Source: Bacteroidota bacterium (GTDB taxonomy: Bacteria; Bacteroidota; Bacteroidia; UKL13-3). From it: DNA of 64,000 nt. The position numbers and the translations under genes are program-made. Where the stretch lies: NCBI GenBank assembly GCA_027491085.1, contig JAIXWW010000006.1, forward strand, positions 1-64,000. Direction: 5' to 3'. The notes under the pieces are model-generated. The model was given only the letters and a program-made list of their open reading frames with translations, made no database searches and was not told the DNA's origin. Each line of letters begins with the position of its first letter. The stretch's first letter is position 1. Below are positions 35,757 to 46,411 of this stretch, piece by piece.

Positions 35757-35975
35757 TTATTTGTATCTATAAATAATTCTTCCTTTTGTCAAATCGTATG
35801 GACTCATTTCACATGCAATTTTGTCACCAGGTAAAATTTTGATATAATGCATTCTCATCTTACCAGAAATATGAGCAATTATTTGATGTCCATTTTCCAA
35901 CTGAACTCTAAACATTGCATTACTTAAGGCTTCAACAATAATACCGTCTTGTTTTATAACTGATTGTTTTGACAT
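35757..35975 (-). CDS. infA: Translation initiation factor IF-1
   Basis: 72 residues from the Met at 35975. A 16-residue upstream extension in frame would cover the promoter-like element at 35991 and is not part of IF-1. The S1/OB fold is visible: [39 protein letters not shown] and [16 protein letters not shown]. secY precedes it directly, with no map gene between as in some Bacteroidota. Confidence 0.95.
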   Translation of the reverse strand: MSKQSVIKQDGIIVEALSNAMFRVQLENGHQIIAHISGKMRMHYIKILPGDKIACEMSPYDLTKGRIIYRYK

Positions 35976-35990
35976 TTTTAATTGGGGTTG

Positions 35991-36020
35991 CGAAAATAAT
36001 ATATTTTTTTTATTTATCAA
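35991..36020 (-). promoter_or_regulatory. Internal promoter before infA
   Basis: TTG, 19 bases, then TATTTTCG, one base off TAnnTTTG, followed by CAACCCC. It lies in the secY-infA gap and could give extra transcription of infA-rplQ. Confidence 0.5.
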
Positions 36021-36027
36021 CAACTAA

Positions 36028-37371
36028 TTAAGCCGCTGTATTACTTCCACTTCTACCTTTAATTTTTCCACTTTTCATTAATCCATCGTATTGACGCATT
36101 AATAAATGACTTTCGATTTGTTGTAAGGTATCTAAAACAACACCTACTAAAATTAGTAATGATGTTCCTCCATAAAACTGTGCAAATTGGCTATTTATAT
36201 TAAAAGCACCTGCAAATGAAGGCAATACTGCGACAAAAGCTAGGAAAATTGCTCCTGGTAAAGTAATTCTGCTCATAACATTATCTATGAAATCTGCAGT
36301 AGACTTGCCTGGTTTAATCCCTGGTATAAATCCATTATTCTTTTTCATATCATCCGAAATTTGATTGGCATTCACTGAAATTGCAGTATAAAAATACGTA
36401 AACAATACAATTAACAAGCCAAAAGTCATATTATATGCAAACGATAAAGGGTTGGCAAAAGAAGATAAAAAACTATTTGCTTCTACATTTGAAACAAATT
36501 GTGCAATATAACCTGGAATAAACATCAATGCTTGAGCAAAAATTATTGGCATTACACCAGCAGCGTTAATTTTCAAAGGGATATATTGCCTTACTCCACC
36601 AAATTGTCTATTTCCAACTATACGCTTAGCATATTGAACAGGAATTCGCCTCGTCCCTTGTACTAATAAAATTGTAATCATTATAACAGCAAATAAAGCC
36701 GCTAATTCGATTACAAAAATAACCAATCCACCACCACCAGTTGACAATTTAAAGTTGAATTCGTCCCAGAAAGCTATTGGTAAACGAGCAATAATTCCAA
36801 TCATAATGATTAAAGAAATACCATTACCTATACCCTTATCTGTTATTCTTTCCCCTAACCACATTACGAACATGGTGCTAGCAGTTAAAATAATCATAGA
36901 ACTAAAAGTAAACATAAAATCAGAGACAACATCCGCAGAGATAATAGCCGAAGGGTTTGTGTTTTTCAAATTAATTATAAAACCATAAGACTGTACAACA
37001 GTAATAGCTATGGTTAAATAACGGGTAATTTGATTAATTTTCCTTCTACCATCTTCACCCTCCTTCTGCATTCTTTGAAATGAAGGTAATGCTAAAGATA
37101 ACAACTGAACAACAATTGATGCGCTAATATATGGCATTATGCCAAGAGCAAAAATAGAAGCTCGGCCAAAAGCGCCACCAGCAAACATATTAATGATACC
37201 AAATAAACCACCATCTGCCTGCTTAGTATCTAACAGATTTGGATCAATTCCAGGTAAAGTTACATAGCTACCGATTCTGTATACTAGTAATAACCAAAAC
37301 GTGATTTGAAGTTTAAATCTTAAATCATCAATTCTCCAAATGTTCTTTAATGTATCAAATAGTTTTTTCAT
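36028..37371 (-). CDS. secY: Preprotein translocase subunit SecY
   Basis: 447 residues with ten membrane helices forming the translocation channel. Marks are the IPGIDPNLL-like periplasmic start, the NMFAGGAFGRASIFALGIMP plug region, LGERITDKGIGNGISLII, and the cytosolic QGTRRIPVQYAKR loop that binds SecA and ribosomes. It follows rplO by 6 nt. Confidence 0.96.
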   Translation of the reverse strand: MKKLFDTLKNIWRIDDLRFKLQITFWLLLVYRIGSYVTLPGIDPNLLDTKQADGGLFGIINMFAGGAFGRASIFALGIMPYISASIVVQLLSLALPSFQRMQKEGEDGRRKINQITRYLTIAITVVQSYGFIINLKNTNPSAIISADVVSDFMFTFSSMIILTASTMFVMWLGERITDKGIGNGISLIIMIGIIARLPIAFWDEFNFKLSTGGGGLVIFVIELAALFAVIMITILLVQGTRRIPVQYAKRIVGNRQFGGVRQYIPLKINAAGVMPIIFAQALMFIPGYIAQFVSNVEANSFLSSFANPLSFAYNMTFGLLIVLFTYFYTAISVNANQISDDMKKNNGFIPGIKPGKSTADFIDNVMSRITLPGAIFLAFVAVLPSFAGAFNINSQFAQFYGGTSLLILVGVVLDTLQQIESHLLMRQYDGLMKSGKIKGRSGSNTAA

Positions 37372-37377
37372 TCGTTA

Positions 37378-37827
37378 TTAGATTTTTACTATAGAACCTC
37401 CAACTGCCTCGATAGCTTTTTGAGCCGAAGCAGAAAAAGCATGTGCTTTAACCTCAACAGCAACGCTAATATCTCCTCTTCCTAATATTTTCACAAGGTG
37501 ATTTTTACTTACAATACCATTTGCTACCAAAACATCAAAATCAATTGATTTCAATCCTTTTTCTGTAGCAATGATTTGTAATCTATCTAAATTGATACCA
37601 ACGTATTCAACTCTATTCAAGCTTTTGAAACCAATTTTTGGTAAACGTCTGTATAAAGGCATTTGACCACCTTCAAAACCACGCTTAGTGCTAGTACCAC
37701 TTCTAGAACCAGCACCTTTATTACCACGTGCAGCAGTTCCACCTTTTCCACTACCTTCACCTCTACCTACTCTTTTACCTTCTTTATGAACTGAACCAGC
37801 TGCTGGTTTTAAATTATGTAAATTCAT
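37378..37827 (-). CDS. rplO: 50S ribosomal protein L15
   Basis: 149 residues. The Gly/Arg/Lys-rich N-terminus (KRVGRGEGSGKGGTAARGNK, GFEGGQMPLYRRLPK) is diagnostic. L15 is a late-assembly protein of the 50S core. It starts 12 nt after rpmD. Confidence 0.96.
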   Translation of the reverse strand: MNLHNLKPAAGSVHKEGKRVGRGEGSGKGGTAARGNKGAGSRSGTSTKRGFEGGQMPLYRRLPKIGFKSLNRVEYVGINLDRLQIIATEKGLKSIDFDVLVANGIVSKNHLVKILGRGDISVAVEVKAHAFSASAQKAIEAVGGSIVKI

Positions 37828-37839
37828 TAATTAATATTT

Positions 37840-38019
37840 TTAAATGTTTTCAACTTTTAATAAATGAGCAACTTTGTTGATCATACCTAATACAGCAGGA
37901 GTTCCTTCAACCTCGCGGGATTGATTTAATTTTGAAAATCCTAAAGCTTTAATAGTACGCTTTTGACCCTCAGGTCTGTCAATGATGCTTTTTACGTATG
38001 TAATTTTAACCTTAGCCAT
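37840..38019 (-). CDS. rpmD: 50S ribosomal protein L30
   Basis: A 59-residue gene read from the DNA. It starts [20 protein letters not shown] and continues with [17 protein letters not shown] and a final HLLKVENI. Its start overlaps the end of rpsE by 8 nt (ATGGCTAA), the usual spc-operon coupling. Confidence 0.95.
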   Translation of the reverse strand: MAKVKITYVKSIIDRPEGQKRTIKALGFSKLNQSREVEGTPAVLGMINKVAHLLKVENI

Positions 38020-38548
38020 TATTCACTTCTCCTCCATTAAAAACTTTTTTCATCGATATACCACGAGTATTTGCAATAGTGTAGGCATCACGCATGTTTA
38101 ATAAAGCATCAACAGTAGCTTTAACAACATTATGTGGGTTTGATGATCCTTTAGATTTAGCTAATACGTCTGTAACCCCAGCACTTTCTAAAACTGCACG
38201 CATTGCACCACCAGCAATTACACCAGTTCCATGCGCAGCAGGCTTAAGAAAAACTCTTCCTCCACCATATTTTCCAAGTTGCTCATGAGGTATAGTACCT
38301 TTAAGAACTGGAACTTTCATTAAATTCTTTTTAGCGTCTTCAACTCCTTTGCTGATAGAATCAGTTACCTCGTTAGCTTTACCTAAACCGTAACCAATAA
38401 CACCATTTCCATCTCCCACTACAACTAAAGCTGAAAAGCTAAAAGTACGTCCACCTTTTGTAACTTTTGCTACACGGTTTATTGCAACTACTCTTTCTTT
38501 AAGCTCTATGTCGCTTGATTTTACTCTTTTTATATTTTCTGTAGACAT
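38012..38548 (-). CDS. rpsE: 30S ribosomal protein S5
   Basis: 178 residues. The S5 double-stranded-RNA-like domain ([20 protein letters not shown], then [20 protein letters not shown]) is followed by the C-terminal fold with [19 protein letters not shown]5 takes part in decoding accuracy. Confidence 0.96.
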   Translation of the reverse strand: MSTENIKRVKSSDIELKERVVAINRVAKVTKGGRTFSFSALVVVGDGNGVIGYGLGKANEVTDSISKGVEDAKKNLMKVPVLKGTIPHEQLGKYGGGRVFLKPAAHGTGVIAGGAMRAVLESAGVTDVLAKSKGSSNPHNVVKATVDALLNMRDAYTIANTRGISMKKVFNGGEVNNG

Positions 38549-38601
38549 AATATTTATTGTTTTACTTTATGCTGATAACAACATAAAATGATAAAAGCAA
38601 T

Positions 38602-38949
38602 TTAAAACTTTAAACCTCCTTCGCGAGCACCTTCAGCTAAACTCTTGATACGACCATGGTATAAGTAACCATTTCTATCAAAAACAACTTCGGTAATGCC
38701 AGATGATATTGCTTTTTGTGCTATTTCTTTACCAACTCTAATTGATAATTCAACTTTACAAACTTTCTCAGTAATTGAGCGTGAAGAAGAAGACACTAAA
38801 GTCTTTCCTGCAACATCATCAATAATTTGAGCATATATAGCTTTATTGCTACGGAATACAGATAAACGTGGTTTAACAGGAGTACCTTTAATACGGCCAC
38901 GAATTCCTCTTTTTATTCTAGATCTGCGTAATTCTTTTTTGGTTGCCAT
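38602..38949 (-). CDS. rplR: 50S ribosomal protein L18
   Basis: 115 residues: [35 protein letters not shown] and [20 protein letters not shown] identify L18, a 5S rRNA-binding protein. It starts 8 nt after rplF. Confidence 0.96.
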   Translation of the reverse strand: MATKKELRRSRIKRGIRGRIKGTPVKPRLSVFRSNKAIYAQIIDDVAGKTLVSSSSRSITEKVCKVELSIRVGKEIAQKAISSGITEVVFDRNGYLYHGRIKSLAEGAREGGLKF

Positions 38950-38957
38950 AACTTTTA

Positions 38958-39512
38958 TTATTTAGATGCTGTTTTACCCGCTTTTCTTCTTAGAACTTCA
39001 CCAACAAACTTGATACCTTTACCTTTATAAGGCTCAGGAGAACGTAATGAACGAATTTTAGCAGCTACTTGACCAATCAATTGTTTATCGGCACTTTCTA
39101 AGGTAATGATTGGGTTTTTACCTTTTTCAGTTTCTGTCTTCACAGTAATTTCTTTTGGAACTTCAAAATAAATATGATGCGAAAAACCTAAGATTAAATC
39201 AAGAATATTTCCTTCATTTGTTGCTTTGTAACCAACACCTACTAATTCTTGCTTTTTGGTGTAACCTTGAGTAACACCTACAATCATATTATTTATTAAT
39301 GATCTGTAAAGACCATGCAAAGCTCTATGTCTCTTGTGATCTGTTGGTCTTGAAACCAAAATCTCACCTTCGTTAAGAGTAATTGTAATATCCGCATCAA
39401 CTTGTTGATGTAACTCGCCTTTAGGACCTTTCACAGTAACTAAATTACTGTTGCTAATTTTAAAATCAACACCAGCTGGCAATTTTATTGGGGCTTTTCC
39501 TATACGTGACAT
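38958..39512 (-). CDS. rplF: 50S ribosomal protein L6
   Basis: 184 residues with the two L6 repeats. [14 protein letters not shown] opens the protein, and the C-terminal signature [20 protein letters not shown] closes it. L6 lies near the factor-binding site. Confidence 0.96.
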   Translation of the reverse strand: MSRIGKAPIKLPAGVDFKISNSNLVTVKGPKGELHQQVDADITITLNEGEILVSRPTDHKRHRALHGLYRSLINNMIVGVTQGYTKKQELVGVGYKATNEGNILDLILGFSHHIYFEVPKEITVKTETEKGKNPIITLESADKQLIGQVAAKIRSLRSPEPYKGKGIKFVGEVLRRKAGKTASK

Positions 39513-39531
39513 GAAATTGTTCTCCTATTAA

Positions 39532-39930
39532 TTAATAAATATAACATAAAACTTCGCCACCAACATTAAGTTTTCTAGCTTCTTTATCAGTCATTACACC
39601 TTTTGAAGTTGTAAGTACAGCGATACCTAAACCATTGATAACTCTAGGCATACTTTCTATACCTGCATACCTTCTTAAACCAGGACGACTAACGCGATCT
39701 AGTTTTTTTATAGCAGATGCTTTTGTAATAGGATGATATTTTAAGGCAATTTTTATTGAACCTTGATGATTTACTACGTCCTCAAATTTATAATTTAAGA
39801 TGTAACCTTTTTCGAAAAGAACTCTTGTAATTTCTTTCTTCAAGTTTGACGCAGGAATTTCTACGATGCGATGATTTGCTTTGATAGCATTACGCAACCT
39901 TGTTAAGTAATCTGATATTGGATCTGTCAT
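39532..39930 (-). CDS. rpsH: 30S ribosomal protein S8
   Basis: 132 residues. TDPISDYLTRLRNAI at the start and GIAVLTTSKGVMTDKEAR near the end identify S8, a primary 16S binder that in E. coli represses its own operon. Unlike its neighbours it is preceded by a 120-nt gap with its own promoter and a bulged hairpin in the leader, so it may head a separate transcription unit. Confidence 0.96.
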   Translation of the reverse strand: MTDPISDYLTRLRNAIKANHRIVEIPASNLKKEITRVLFEKGYILNYKFEDVVNHQGSIKIALKYHPITKASAIKKLDRVSRPGLRRYAGIESMPRVINGLGIAVLTTSKGVMTDKEARKLNVGGEVLCYIY

Positions 39931-39948
39931 TATGTTTTTAATTTACTT

Positions 39949-39980
39949 GTTAGCAGTAAGCCAAGGGCACTCTTACTAAC
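39949..39980 (-). promoter_or_regulatory. Bulged hairpin in the rpsH leader
   Basis: In the minus-strand RNA, GUUAG-UAAG pairs with CUUA-(CUG bulge)-CUAAC, making a 9-bp stem with a 3-nt asymmetric bulge 19 nt before the S8 start codon. It could be an autoregulatory site for S8, but no sequence match to a known S8 target was established. Confidence 0.35.
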
Positions 39981-40008
39981 TAAGTTGTTTATATTTTATA
40001 AAGGGGTG

Positions 40009-40039
40009 CAAATATAATTATTTATACACCTTTAGCAAA
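40009..40039 (-). promoter_or_regulatory. Internal promoter before rpsH
   Basis: TTTG, exactly 19 bases, then TATATTTG, followed by GCACCCC on the minus strand: a full Bacteroidota consensus promoter in the rpsN-rpsH gap. Confidence 0.75.
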
Positions 40040-40050
40040 TTTATTTTAAA

Positions 40051-40320
40051 TTACCAAGAAGCCTTAGTAACACCTGGTATTTTACCCATAGAAGCAAGTT
40101 CACGGAATTGATTACGGCAAATACCGAAATCACTCATGTAACCTTTTGGTCTACCTGTTAATTTACATCTATTGTGTAAGCGCACAGGTGATGAATTTCT
40201 AGGTAACTTTTGTAAACCTACATAATCACCAGCTTCTTTAAGAGCCTTACGTTTGTCTGCAAATTGAGCATTTAATTTTTCTCTTTTGCGTTGACGAGCT
40301 TTAACTGATTCTTTAGCCAT
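40051..40320 (-). CDS. rpsN: 30S ribosomal protein S14, zinc-free type
   Basis: 89 residues, the long form without the CxxC zinc motifs. [15 protein letters not shown] opens it, and [20 protein letters not shown] with the final GVTKASW are diagnostic. It follows rplE by 7 nt. Confidence 0.96.
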   Translation of the reverse strand: MAKESVKARQRKREKLNAQFADKRKALKEAGDYVGLQKLPRNSSPVRLHNRCKLTGRPKGYMSDFGICRNQFRELASMGKIPGVTKASW

Positions 40321-40327
40321 TTGTTAA

Positions 40328-40891
40328 TTATTTATTTTGATTTTTGAAAGGTAAACCAAATTCTTTCAATAAAGAAAGACATTCTTCATCTGTTGCAGCA
40401 GTAGTAACAAAAGTGATATCCATACCATTAATTCTAGTAACTTTTTCAATTACTATTTCCGGAAAAATGATTTGCTCAGTGATACCCATTGTATAATTAC
40501 CACGGCTATCAAAACCTTTTTCATTTAATCCAGCGAAATCTCTAACACGTGGTAAAGAAACTGAAATTAATCTATCTAAAAATTCGTACATTTTTACACC
40601 TCTTAATGTTACGCGAGCTCCAATAGGAATGTTTTTACGTAATTTAAAATTTGAAATATCCTTTTTAGATTTAGTACCAACAGCTTTTTGACCTGCTATG
40701 GAAGTCATTTCAAGTAGTGCTTGATCAACTATTTTTTTATCTGATACTGCAGCACCTACACCTTGGTTTAAACAAATTTTAACCAATTTTGGTACTTGCA
40801 TTACATTTTTATATCCAAACTTCTCTATCATGGCAGGTTTTACCTTGGCATCATAGTCTTGTTTTAATCTAGGAACGTATGTTGTTGTCAT
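40328..40891 (-). CDS. rplE: 50S ribosomal protein L5
   Basis: 187 residues. [38 protein letters not shown] segment and [16 protein letters not shown] identify L5, which binds 5S rRNA and contacts the P-site tRNA. It starts 4 nt after rplX. Confidence 0.96.
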   Translation of the reverse strand: MTTTYVPRLKQDYDAKVKPAMIEKFGYKNVMQVPKLVKICLNQGVGAAVSDKKIVDQALLEMTSIAGQKAVGTKSKKDISNFKLRKNIPIGARVTLRGVKMYEFLDRLISVSLPRVRDFAGLNEKGFDSRGNYTMGITEQIIFPEIVIEKVTRINGMDITFVTTAATDEECLSLLKEFGLPFKNQNK

Positions 40892-40895
40892 GTTC

Positions 40896-41234
40896 TTAAT
40901 TAATTATATCTTGCGATTTTTTTGAAAATCTAACAGTTTTTCCTTCAGCATCTTTCTTACGACCGATTTTTGAAGCAACACCATTGTTATCTAAAACAGC
41001 TAAATTACTTATACTGATAGGTGCTTCTTTTTTAATGATACCACCTTGTTGATTTTGTGCATTAGGCTTTGTGTGACGGCTAACAATGTTAATACCCTCA
41101 ACTATTGCCTTATTTTTTGCAGTAATAATTTCTAAAACTTTTCCAGTTTTACCTTTATCATCACCAGCAATAACTTTTACGCGATCATCTTTCTTGATAC
41201 GTAACTTTATTTTGTTGTTTACGTTTTTTTCCAT
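40896..41234 (-). CDS. rplX: 50S ribosomal protein L24
   Basis: 112 residues. The KOW motif is [20 protein letters not shown] (about 16-35), and [14 protein letters not shown] follows. L24 is an assembly initiator for the 50S subunit. It starts 2 nt after rplN. Confidence 0.95.
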   Translation of the reverse strand: MEKNVNNKIKLRIKKDDRVKVIAGDDKGKTGKVLEIITAKNKAIVEGINIVSRHTKPNAQNQQGGIIKKEAPISISNLAVLDNNGVASKIGRKKDAEGKTVRFSKKSQDIIN

Positions 41235-41236
41235 GA

Positions 41237-41605
41237 TTATAATACCTCCGGTGCTAATGAAACAATTTTCATGAATTGTTTTTCTCTTAACTCACGTGCA
41301 ACTGGGCCAAATATACGAGTAGCACGAGGTTCATCTTGTGCATTTAATAATACACATGAATTATCGTCAAAACGAATGTAAGAACCGTCAGCTCTACGAA
41401 CTTCCTTTTTGGTTCTAACAACAACAGCTTTAGAAACTGCACCTTTTTTAACTCCCCCTGAAGGTAAAGCTGACTTAACTGTAACTACAATTTTATCACC
41501 TACAGAAGCATATCTTCTTCCAGTACCACCAAGAACTCGGATACATAATACCTCGCGAGCTCCACTATTATCGGCTACTTTTAGTCTTGATTCCTGTTGT
41601 ATCAT
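41237..41605 (-). CDS. rplN: 50S ribosomal protein L14
   Basis: 122 residues at the canonical length. [40 protein letters not shown] and [20 protein letters not shown] define L14, which contacts the small subunit and L19. Confidence 0.97.
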   Translation of the reverse strand: MIQQESRLKVADNSGAREVLCIRVLGGTGRRYASVGDKIVVTVKSALPSGGVKKGAVSKAVVVRTKKEVRRADGSYIRFDDNSCVLLNAQDEPRATRIFGPVARELREKQFMKIVSLAPEVL

Positions 41606-41609
41606 TTTA

Positions 41610-41879
41610 TTATTTAGCTTTTTCTACTATTTCTACTAATCTCCAACGCTTATCTTTACTTAATGGTCTTGTTTCCATTAATTTAACGATATCGTTCATG
41701 CTACTTTCATTTTTCTCATCGTGAGCTTTAAAAGTAGAAGTCATTTTTATGAACTTCCCGTATTTTGGGTGCATTACTTTACGCTCTACAGAAACAACAA
41801 TTGTTTTTTGCATTTTGTTGCTTACTACTTTCCCAATAATAACCTTACGTGAATTTCTATTCTCTGCTGTTATTTCCAT
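41610..41879 (-). CDS. rpsQ: 30S ribosomal protein S17
   Basis: 89 residues with an OB fold: [20 protein letters not shown], then [19 protein letters not shown] and the [19 protein letters not shown] end. It is a primary 16S binder. Confidence 0.96.
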   Translation of the reverse strand: MEITAENRNSRKVIIGKVVSNKMQKTIVVSVERKVMHPKYGKFIKMTSTFKAHDEKNESSMNDIVKLMETRPLSKDKRWRLVEIVEKAK

Positions 41880-41894
41880 TTTGTTACAGTATAA

Positions 41895-42092
41895 TTAAGC
41901 AGTAGCTAACTGACGAGCTTTCTTTTCAGTAAGAATTCGTGCAATAGTTTTTTTGCTTTCGTTTATCAATCTTGGATTTTCGATAGGTGAAACTGCATTT
42001 TGTAGAGATAGTTTTGAAAAATTCAAACGCTCTTCCTTTAAAGCAATATTCAATTCTTTTTCCGATAATTCTTTAATTTCTTTATTATTCAT
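41895..42092 (-). CDS. rpmC: 50S ribosomal protein L29
   Basis: 65 residues, all helical: MNNKEIKELSEKELNIAL start, then NPRLINESKKTIARILTEK. It lies at the tunnel exit beside L23 and helps dock SRP and trigger factor. Starts 2 nt after rplP. Confidence 0.94.
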   Translation of the reverse strand: MNNKEIKELSEKELNIALKEERLNFSKLSLQNAVSPIENPRLINESKKTIARILTEKKARQLATA

Positions 42093-42094
42093 AA

Positions 42095-42517
42095 CTAGTT
42101 TCCGTTATAATCTGGTTTAACAATAAATTTGGTGATTACAGGTAACTTTTGAGCAGCTAAGCGCATTGCTTCTCTTGCTGTTTCCACTGGAACACCTTCT
42201 GCTTCAAATATAATTGTACCAGGCTTACAAACAGCTACCCAAAATTCAGGAGCTCCTTTACCTTTACCCATACGAACCTCTGCTGGTTTTCTAGTCATCG
42301 GTTTATCAGGGAAAACTCTAATCCAAACCTGACCTTCTCTTTTCATGAAGCGATTTAAAGCAACACGCGCAGCTTCAATTTGCTTAGAAGTTAAGAAGCA
42401 AGTATCAAGTGCTTTTAATCCAAACGAACCAAAGGCAACAGTAAAACCTCTTGAAGCATTACCTTTTACTTTACCTTTTTGTTGTTTCCTAAATTTTGTT
42501 TTTTTGGGCTGTAACAT
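42095..42517 (-). CDS. rplP: 50S ribosomal protein L16
   Basis: 140 residues. [40 protein letters not shown] and [20 protein letters not shown] are diagnostic. L16 organises the A-site region of 23S rRNA. Confidence 0.97.
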   Translation of the reverse strand: MLQPKKTKFRKQQKGKVKGNASRGFTVAFGSFGLKALDTCFLTSKQIEAARVALNRFMKREGQVWIRVFPDKPMTRKPAEVRMGKGKGAPEFWVAVCKPGTIIFEAEGVPVETAREAMRLAAQKLPVITKFIVKPDYNGN

Positions 42518-42552
42518 TTTTACAGTTATTTAATATTATTGATAAAACTAAT

Positions 42553-43329
42553 TTATTTTTTTTCTCTTTTTGGCTTTCTATCGCCACCTCTACCAGCTCC
42601 ACCACGACTATCTCTTCTGTCATCTCTTCTATCACCTCTGCGATCAGGACGTTGGTTTTGGCCTTTTGCTTCAGCTACGCCTTGGTTAGGAGACAAATCT
42701 CTCTTTCCGTAAATTTCACCTTTGCAAATCCACACTTTGATACCGATCTTACCATACACAGTTAAAGCCTCAGCAATTGTGTAATCAATGTCAGAACGTA
42801 AAGTATGTAATGGGGTTCTTCCTTCTTTGTAAGATTCAGAACGAGCCATCTCAGCTCCACCTAAACGACCACTGATTGTAACTTTTATACCATCAGCACC
42901 CATTTTCATGGTGTTTGAAATAGCACCTTTTAATGCTCTTTTGTATGAAACGCGGGCTTCAATTTGGCTAGCAATTTGCTCTCCAACAAGAACCGCATCT
43001 AACTCAGGACGTTTGATTTCAAATATATTGATTGCAACGTCTTTTTTAGTTAATTTTTTGATTTCTTCCTTGATTTTATCAACCTCGGTTCCACCTTTCC
43101 CAATTATAATACCTGGACGTGAGGTGTGAATAGTAATGATAATACGTTTAATTGTACGCTCAATAACTATTTTAGACATACCTGCTTTTACTATACGAGC
43201 ACGTAAGTATTTTCTAATTTTCTCATCCTCAATTAATTTTTCGGCAAAATTTTTACCACCAAACCAATTGCTTTCCCAGCCTCTGATTATGCCTAAACGT
43301 AATGCTATCGGATTTACCTTTTGTCCCAT
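42553..43329 (-). CDS. rpsC: 30S ribosomal protein S3
   Basis: 258 residues. [20 protein letters not shown] opens it; a KH domain carries the GxxG-type loop in [13 protein letters not shown], and the C-terminal domain has [21 protein letters not shown] 35-residue Arg/Asp/Gly-rich tail ([20 protein letters not shown]) extends beyond the E. coli length, as in other Bacteroidota. S3 is part of the mRNA entry helicase. Confidence 0.96.
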   Translation of the reverse strand: MGQKVNPIALRLGIIRGWESNWFGGKNFAEKLIEDEKIRKYLRARIVKAGMSKIVIERTIKRIIITIHTSRPGIIIGKGGTEVDKIKEEIKKLTKKDVAINIFEIKRPELDAVLVGEQIASQIEARVSYKRALKGAISNTMKMGADGIKVTISGRLGGAEMARSESYKEGRTPLHTLRSDIDYTIAEALTVYGKIGIKVWICKGEIYGKRDLSPNQGVAEAKGQNQRPDRRGDRRDDRRDSRGGAGRGGDRKPKREKK

Positions 43330-43724
43330 TATACTTTAGAATTTTCTTTATCGTTTGTTGTTTCTACTGAATTATTAGCAACCATGCTATCAACTATTAA
43401 AGTTACATGATTAGAACGTTTACGGATTCTATGTGCACGTCCTTGAGGAGCAGGTAAAACACGTTTCATCATTGCACCACCATCAACAAAAATAGTTTTT
43501 ACATATAATTCGTTGCTTTCAGCACGTGAACCTTCGTTTTTTTGTTCCCAATTTGCTATTGCACTGCGTAATAATTTTTCAACGCGGTGAGCACTTTCTT
43601 TTTTATTATTGAAACGTAAAGTATTGAAGGCTTCTTCAACTCTTTTACCACGAATCAAATCTACAACTAACCTCATTTTACGAGGTGAAGTAGGACAATT
43701 ATTTAATTTTGCTACTGCTTCCAT
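43329..43724 (-). CDS. rplV: 50S ribosomal protein L22
   Basis: 131 residues: [20 protein letters not shown] near the start and the beta-hairpin segment around [20 protein letters not shown] that reaches into the exit tunnel. Its stop overlaps the rpsC start by one base. Confidence 0.96.
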   Translation of the reverse strand: MEAVAKLNNCPTSPRKMRLVVDLIRGKRVEEAFNTLRFNNKKESAHRVEKLLRSAIANWEQKNEGSRAESNELYVKTIFVDGGAMMKRVLPAPQGRAHRIRKRSNHVTLIVDSMVANNSVETTNDKENSKV

Positions 43725-43726
43725 TA

Positions 43727-43993
43727 TTAATCTTTCTTAACTGGATGTGATTTAAATGTACGTGTAGGAGCAAATTCACCTAGCTTATGACCAACCATAT
43801 TTTCAGTAACATAAACAGGTATAAATTTATTGCCATTATGAACAGCAAATGTATGTCCTACGAATTCTGGAGATATCATTGATCTGCGACTCCAAGTTTT
43901 AATTACAGATTTTTTCTTTGCCTCATTCATAGCATCAACCTTTTTTTCAAGTTTGAAATCAATGAAAGGACCTTTTTTTAGTGAACGAGCCAT
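43727..43993 (-). CDS. rpsS: 30S ribosomal protein S19
   Basis: 88 residues: [38 protein letters not shown] and [16 protein letters not shown] define S19 of the 30S head. It lies 2 nt before rplV. Confidence 0.97.
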   Translation of the reverse strand: MARSLKKGPFIDFKLEKKVDAMNEAKKKSVIKTWSRRSMISPEFVGHTFAVHNGNKFIPVYVTENMVGHKLGEFAPTRTFKSHPVKKD

Positions 43994-43999
43994 ATTCTA

Positions 44000-44821
44000 T
44001 TACTTCTTACGCTTTTCGATGATAAATCTATTTGAATATTTTTTAGGTGTGCGGGTTTTGTAACCTTTTGATTTCATACCGTTACGAGAACGAGGATGAC
44101 CTCCTGAAGCTCTACCTTCACCACCACCCATTGGATGATCAACTGGATTCATTGCAACCGGACGAGTACGTGGTCTAACACCTCTCCATCTATTTGCACC
44201 AGCTTTACCTTTTCTTTCCAAGTTATGATCTGGATTTGAAACCTGACCAATAGTAGCTGAACAAGCAACTAAAATCATACGAGTTTCACCTGATGCTAAC
44301 TTAATAATCGCATAGCGACCATCTCTATTCAATAATTGAGCAAATGAACCTGCAGAGCGAACTAATTTTCCACCTCTACCTGGTAACATTTCAATATTAT
44401 GAATTAAAGAACCCAATGGAATTTCAGATAATGGTAAGGTGTTACCAATTTCAGGTGGAGCACCAGCACCACTTTGAACTATCTGACCAACCTGAAGGTT
44501 TTTAGGAGATAAAATGTAACTTTTTTCACCATCAGCATATTGAATTAAAGCAATACGAGCTGAACGATTTGGATCGTACTCAATTGTTAAAACAGTAGCT
44601 TCACCTTGTTTAGTTCTTTTAAAATCAACTAATCTATATTTTCTTTTGTGACCTCCACCTACATAGCGAATAGTCATTTTACCAGTGTTATTTCTACCAC
44701 CAGATTTCATTAACGATACTGTTAACGATTTTTCTGGACTTGAGGCGGTTAATTCCTCAAAAGTATTAGCAGACTTAAAACGTGTGCCTGGCGTTATCGG
44801 GTTAAATTTTCTAATTCCCAT
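44000..44821 (-). CDS. rplB: 50S ribosomal protein L2
   Basis: 273 residues. [15 protein letters not shown] near residue 52, [13 protein letters not shown], and the C-terminal [20 protein letters not shown] with the conserved His of the peptidyl-transferase region. Full length. Confidence 0.97.
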   Translation of the reverse strand: MGIRKFNPITPGTRFKSANTFEELTASSPEKSLTVSLMKSGGRNNTGKMTIRYVGGGHKRKYRLVDFKRTKQGEATVLTIEYDPNRSARIALIQYADGEKSYILSPKNLQVGQIVQSGAGAPPEIGNTLPLSEIPLGSLIHNIEMLPGRGGKLVRSAGSFAQLLNRDGRYAIIKLASGETRMILVACSATIGQVSNPDHNLERKGKAGANRWRGVRPRTRPVAMNPVDHPMGGGEGRASGGHPRSRNGMKSKGYKTRTPKKYSNRFIIEKRKK

Positions 44822-44829
44822 TTTGTTTA

Positions 44830-45120
44830 CTAAACGTTTTGGAAGAAGTCAATTTTTTGATCTTCTTTAAGTGTAACAATAGCTTTTTTGAAAGCTGTTC
44901 TTCTGCCAGAGAATTGACCTCTTTTAGTAGATCTAGTTTTATTTTTACCGGCATAAACCATTGTACTGATACCAGTAACGTTTACGCTGTAAATTTTTTC
45001 AATCTCGCTAATAATTTCAGGTTTAGTTGCTTTTTTTTCTACAATAAAAGCAAATTGATTTAATTTTTCGCTAAGACGACTGAATTTTTCAGTGATAAGT
45101 GGCTTTTTAAGTATACTCAT
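44830..45120 (-). CDS. rplW: 50S ribosomal protein L23
   Basis: 96 residues: [15 protein letters not shown] start, [20 protein letters not shown] and the tunnel-exit loop ending [17 protein letters not shown]. Its ATG overlaps the rplD stop by one base (TAATG). Confidence 0.95.
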   Translation of the reverse strand: MSILKKPLITEKFSRLSEKLNQFAFIVEKKATKPEIISEIEKIYSVNVTGISTMVYAGKNKTRSTKRGQFSGRRTAFKKAIVTLKEDQKIDFFQNV

Positions 45121-45755
45121 TACTTATTTTTATTAAAAAGGTTATCAATAGCTCCTAACGAATTTTCTACTAAAATTACATTTTGAGCATCCAAAATTTC
45201 ATAAGTATTTACATCACCTACTGTTACAACCTTAGCTTTCGATAAATTGCGACTAGATTTGTAAATGAAATCGTTATAATCTGCCATTACTAATAATGTT
45301 TTAGCATTATTTAACTTTAGATTATTTAAAACATTAACATAATTCTTAGTTTTAGCAGAATCAAAAACGAAATTCTCTAAAACAACAATGTTATTATTTT
45401 TAGCCTTGTAAGCAAAAGCTGACATTCTAGCTAATTGTTTTAATTTCTTATTTAACTTGAAACTATAGTTTCTAGGTTGTGGTCCAAATATACGAGCACC
45501 ACCTACTCTAGTTCCAGATTTTATACTACCCTTACGAGATCCACCAGTACCTTTTTGACGATGTAACTTTTTAGTAGAACCACTCACCATACTACGCTCT
45601 AGAGAAGAGTGAGTACCTTGGCGTTGGTTAGCTAAAAATTGTTTTACGTCTAAGTATATAGCATGGTCATTAGGTTCAATTCCAAAAACTTCTTTGCTAA
45701 GAACCACTTTGCGGCCAGTATCAGCACCTTGTGTATTTAATATTGCTAATTCCAT
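45120..45755 (-). CDS. rplD: 50S ribosomal protein L4
   Basis: 211 residues from the Met at 45755 (MELAILNTQG). A longer in-frame start at 45794 would overlap rplC and is rejected. The tunnel loop region shows KLHRQKGTGGSRKGSIKSGT and GGARIFGPQPRNYSFKLNKK. In E. coli L4 represses the S10 operon; no such leader was identified here. Confidence 0.95.
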   Translation of the reverse strand: MELAILNTQGADTGRKVVLSKEVFGIEPNDHAIYLDVKQFLANQRQGTHSSLERSMVSGSTKKLHRQKGTGGSRKGSIKSGTRVGGARIFGPQPRNYSFKLNKKLKQLARMSAFAYKAKNNNIVVLENFVFDSAKTKNYVNVLNNLKLNNAKTLLVMADYNDFIYKSSRNLSKAKVVTVGDVNTYEILDAQNVILVENSLGAIDNLFNKNK

Positions 45756-45759
45756 CTGC

Positions 45760-46377
45760 TTATTTCTCCAATAATATAAATGAACCTTTAGCACCAGGAA
45801 TAGATCCTTTAATTACCAAAAGATTCTGATCTTTCAACACTTTTAAAATTTGAAGATTGGTTTTCTTCACTCTATTACCACCCATTCTACCAGCCATTCT
45901 CATTCCTTTGAATACTTTTGAAGGGTCAGAAGATGCACCAATTGAACCTGGAGCTCTTTGACGATCATGCTGACCGTGTGTAGCCATACCAACACCACCA
46001 AAACCGTGACGTTTAACAACACCTTGAAAACCTTTTCCTTTTGAAGTTCCAACCACATCTACAAACTCTCCTGCTTCAAACAAATCAGCCATCAAAACAT
46101 CACCTAAATTTAAAGGAGTTTCAAATCCTTTAAACTCAACTAACTTTCTTTTTGGAGTTGTATTAGCTTTTTTGAATATACCTTTTAACGCAGCGGGTGT
46201 ATTTTTTTCTCTTGCTTCACCATACGCTAGTTGAATAGCACTGTATCCATCTGTTTCAACAGTTTTAACCTGAGTAACAACATTTGGACCAACTTCAATC
46301 ACTGTACAAGCTATTTGCTTGCCATCTTGGTTGAAGATGCTAGTCATTCCTATTTTTCTACCTATCAATCCTGACAT
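45760..46377 (-). CDS. rplC: 50S ribosomal protein L3
   Basis: 205 residues. [15 protein letters not shown], then [20 protein letters not shown] and [20 protein letters not shown] forming the loop that approaches the peptidyl-transferase centre. 4 nt before rplD. Confidence 0.97.
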   Translation of the reverse strand: MSGLIGRKIGMTSIFNQDGKQIACTVIEVGPNVVTQVKTVETDGYSAIQLAYGEAREKNTPAALKGIFKKANTTPKRKLVEFKGFETPLNLGDVLMADLFEAGEFVDVVGTSKGKGFQGVVKRHGFGGVGMATHGQHDRQRAPGSIGASSDPSKVFKGMRMAGRMGGNRVKKTNLQILKVLKDQNLLVIKGSIPGAKGSFILLEK

Positions 46378-46411
46378 AATCTTATCTGTCTAAATTCTTT
46401 TAATTAATTGA

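Noticed and set aside
45756..45794. Earlier start for rplD
   Set aside because: The 13 extra residues lie inside rplC and are not part of L4; the Met at 45755 gives the standard N-terminus.
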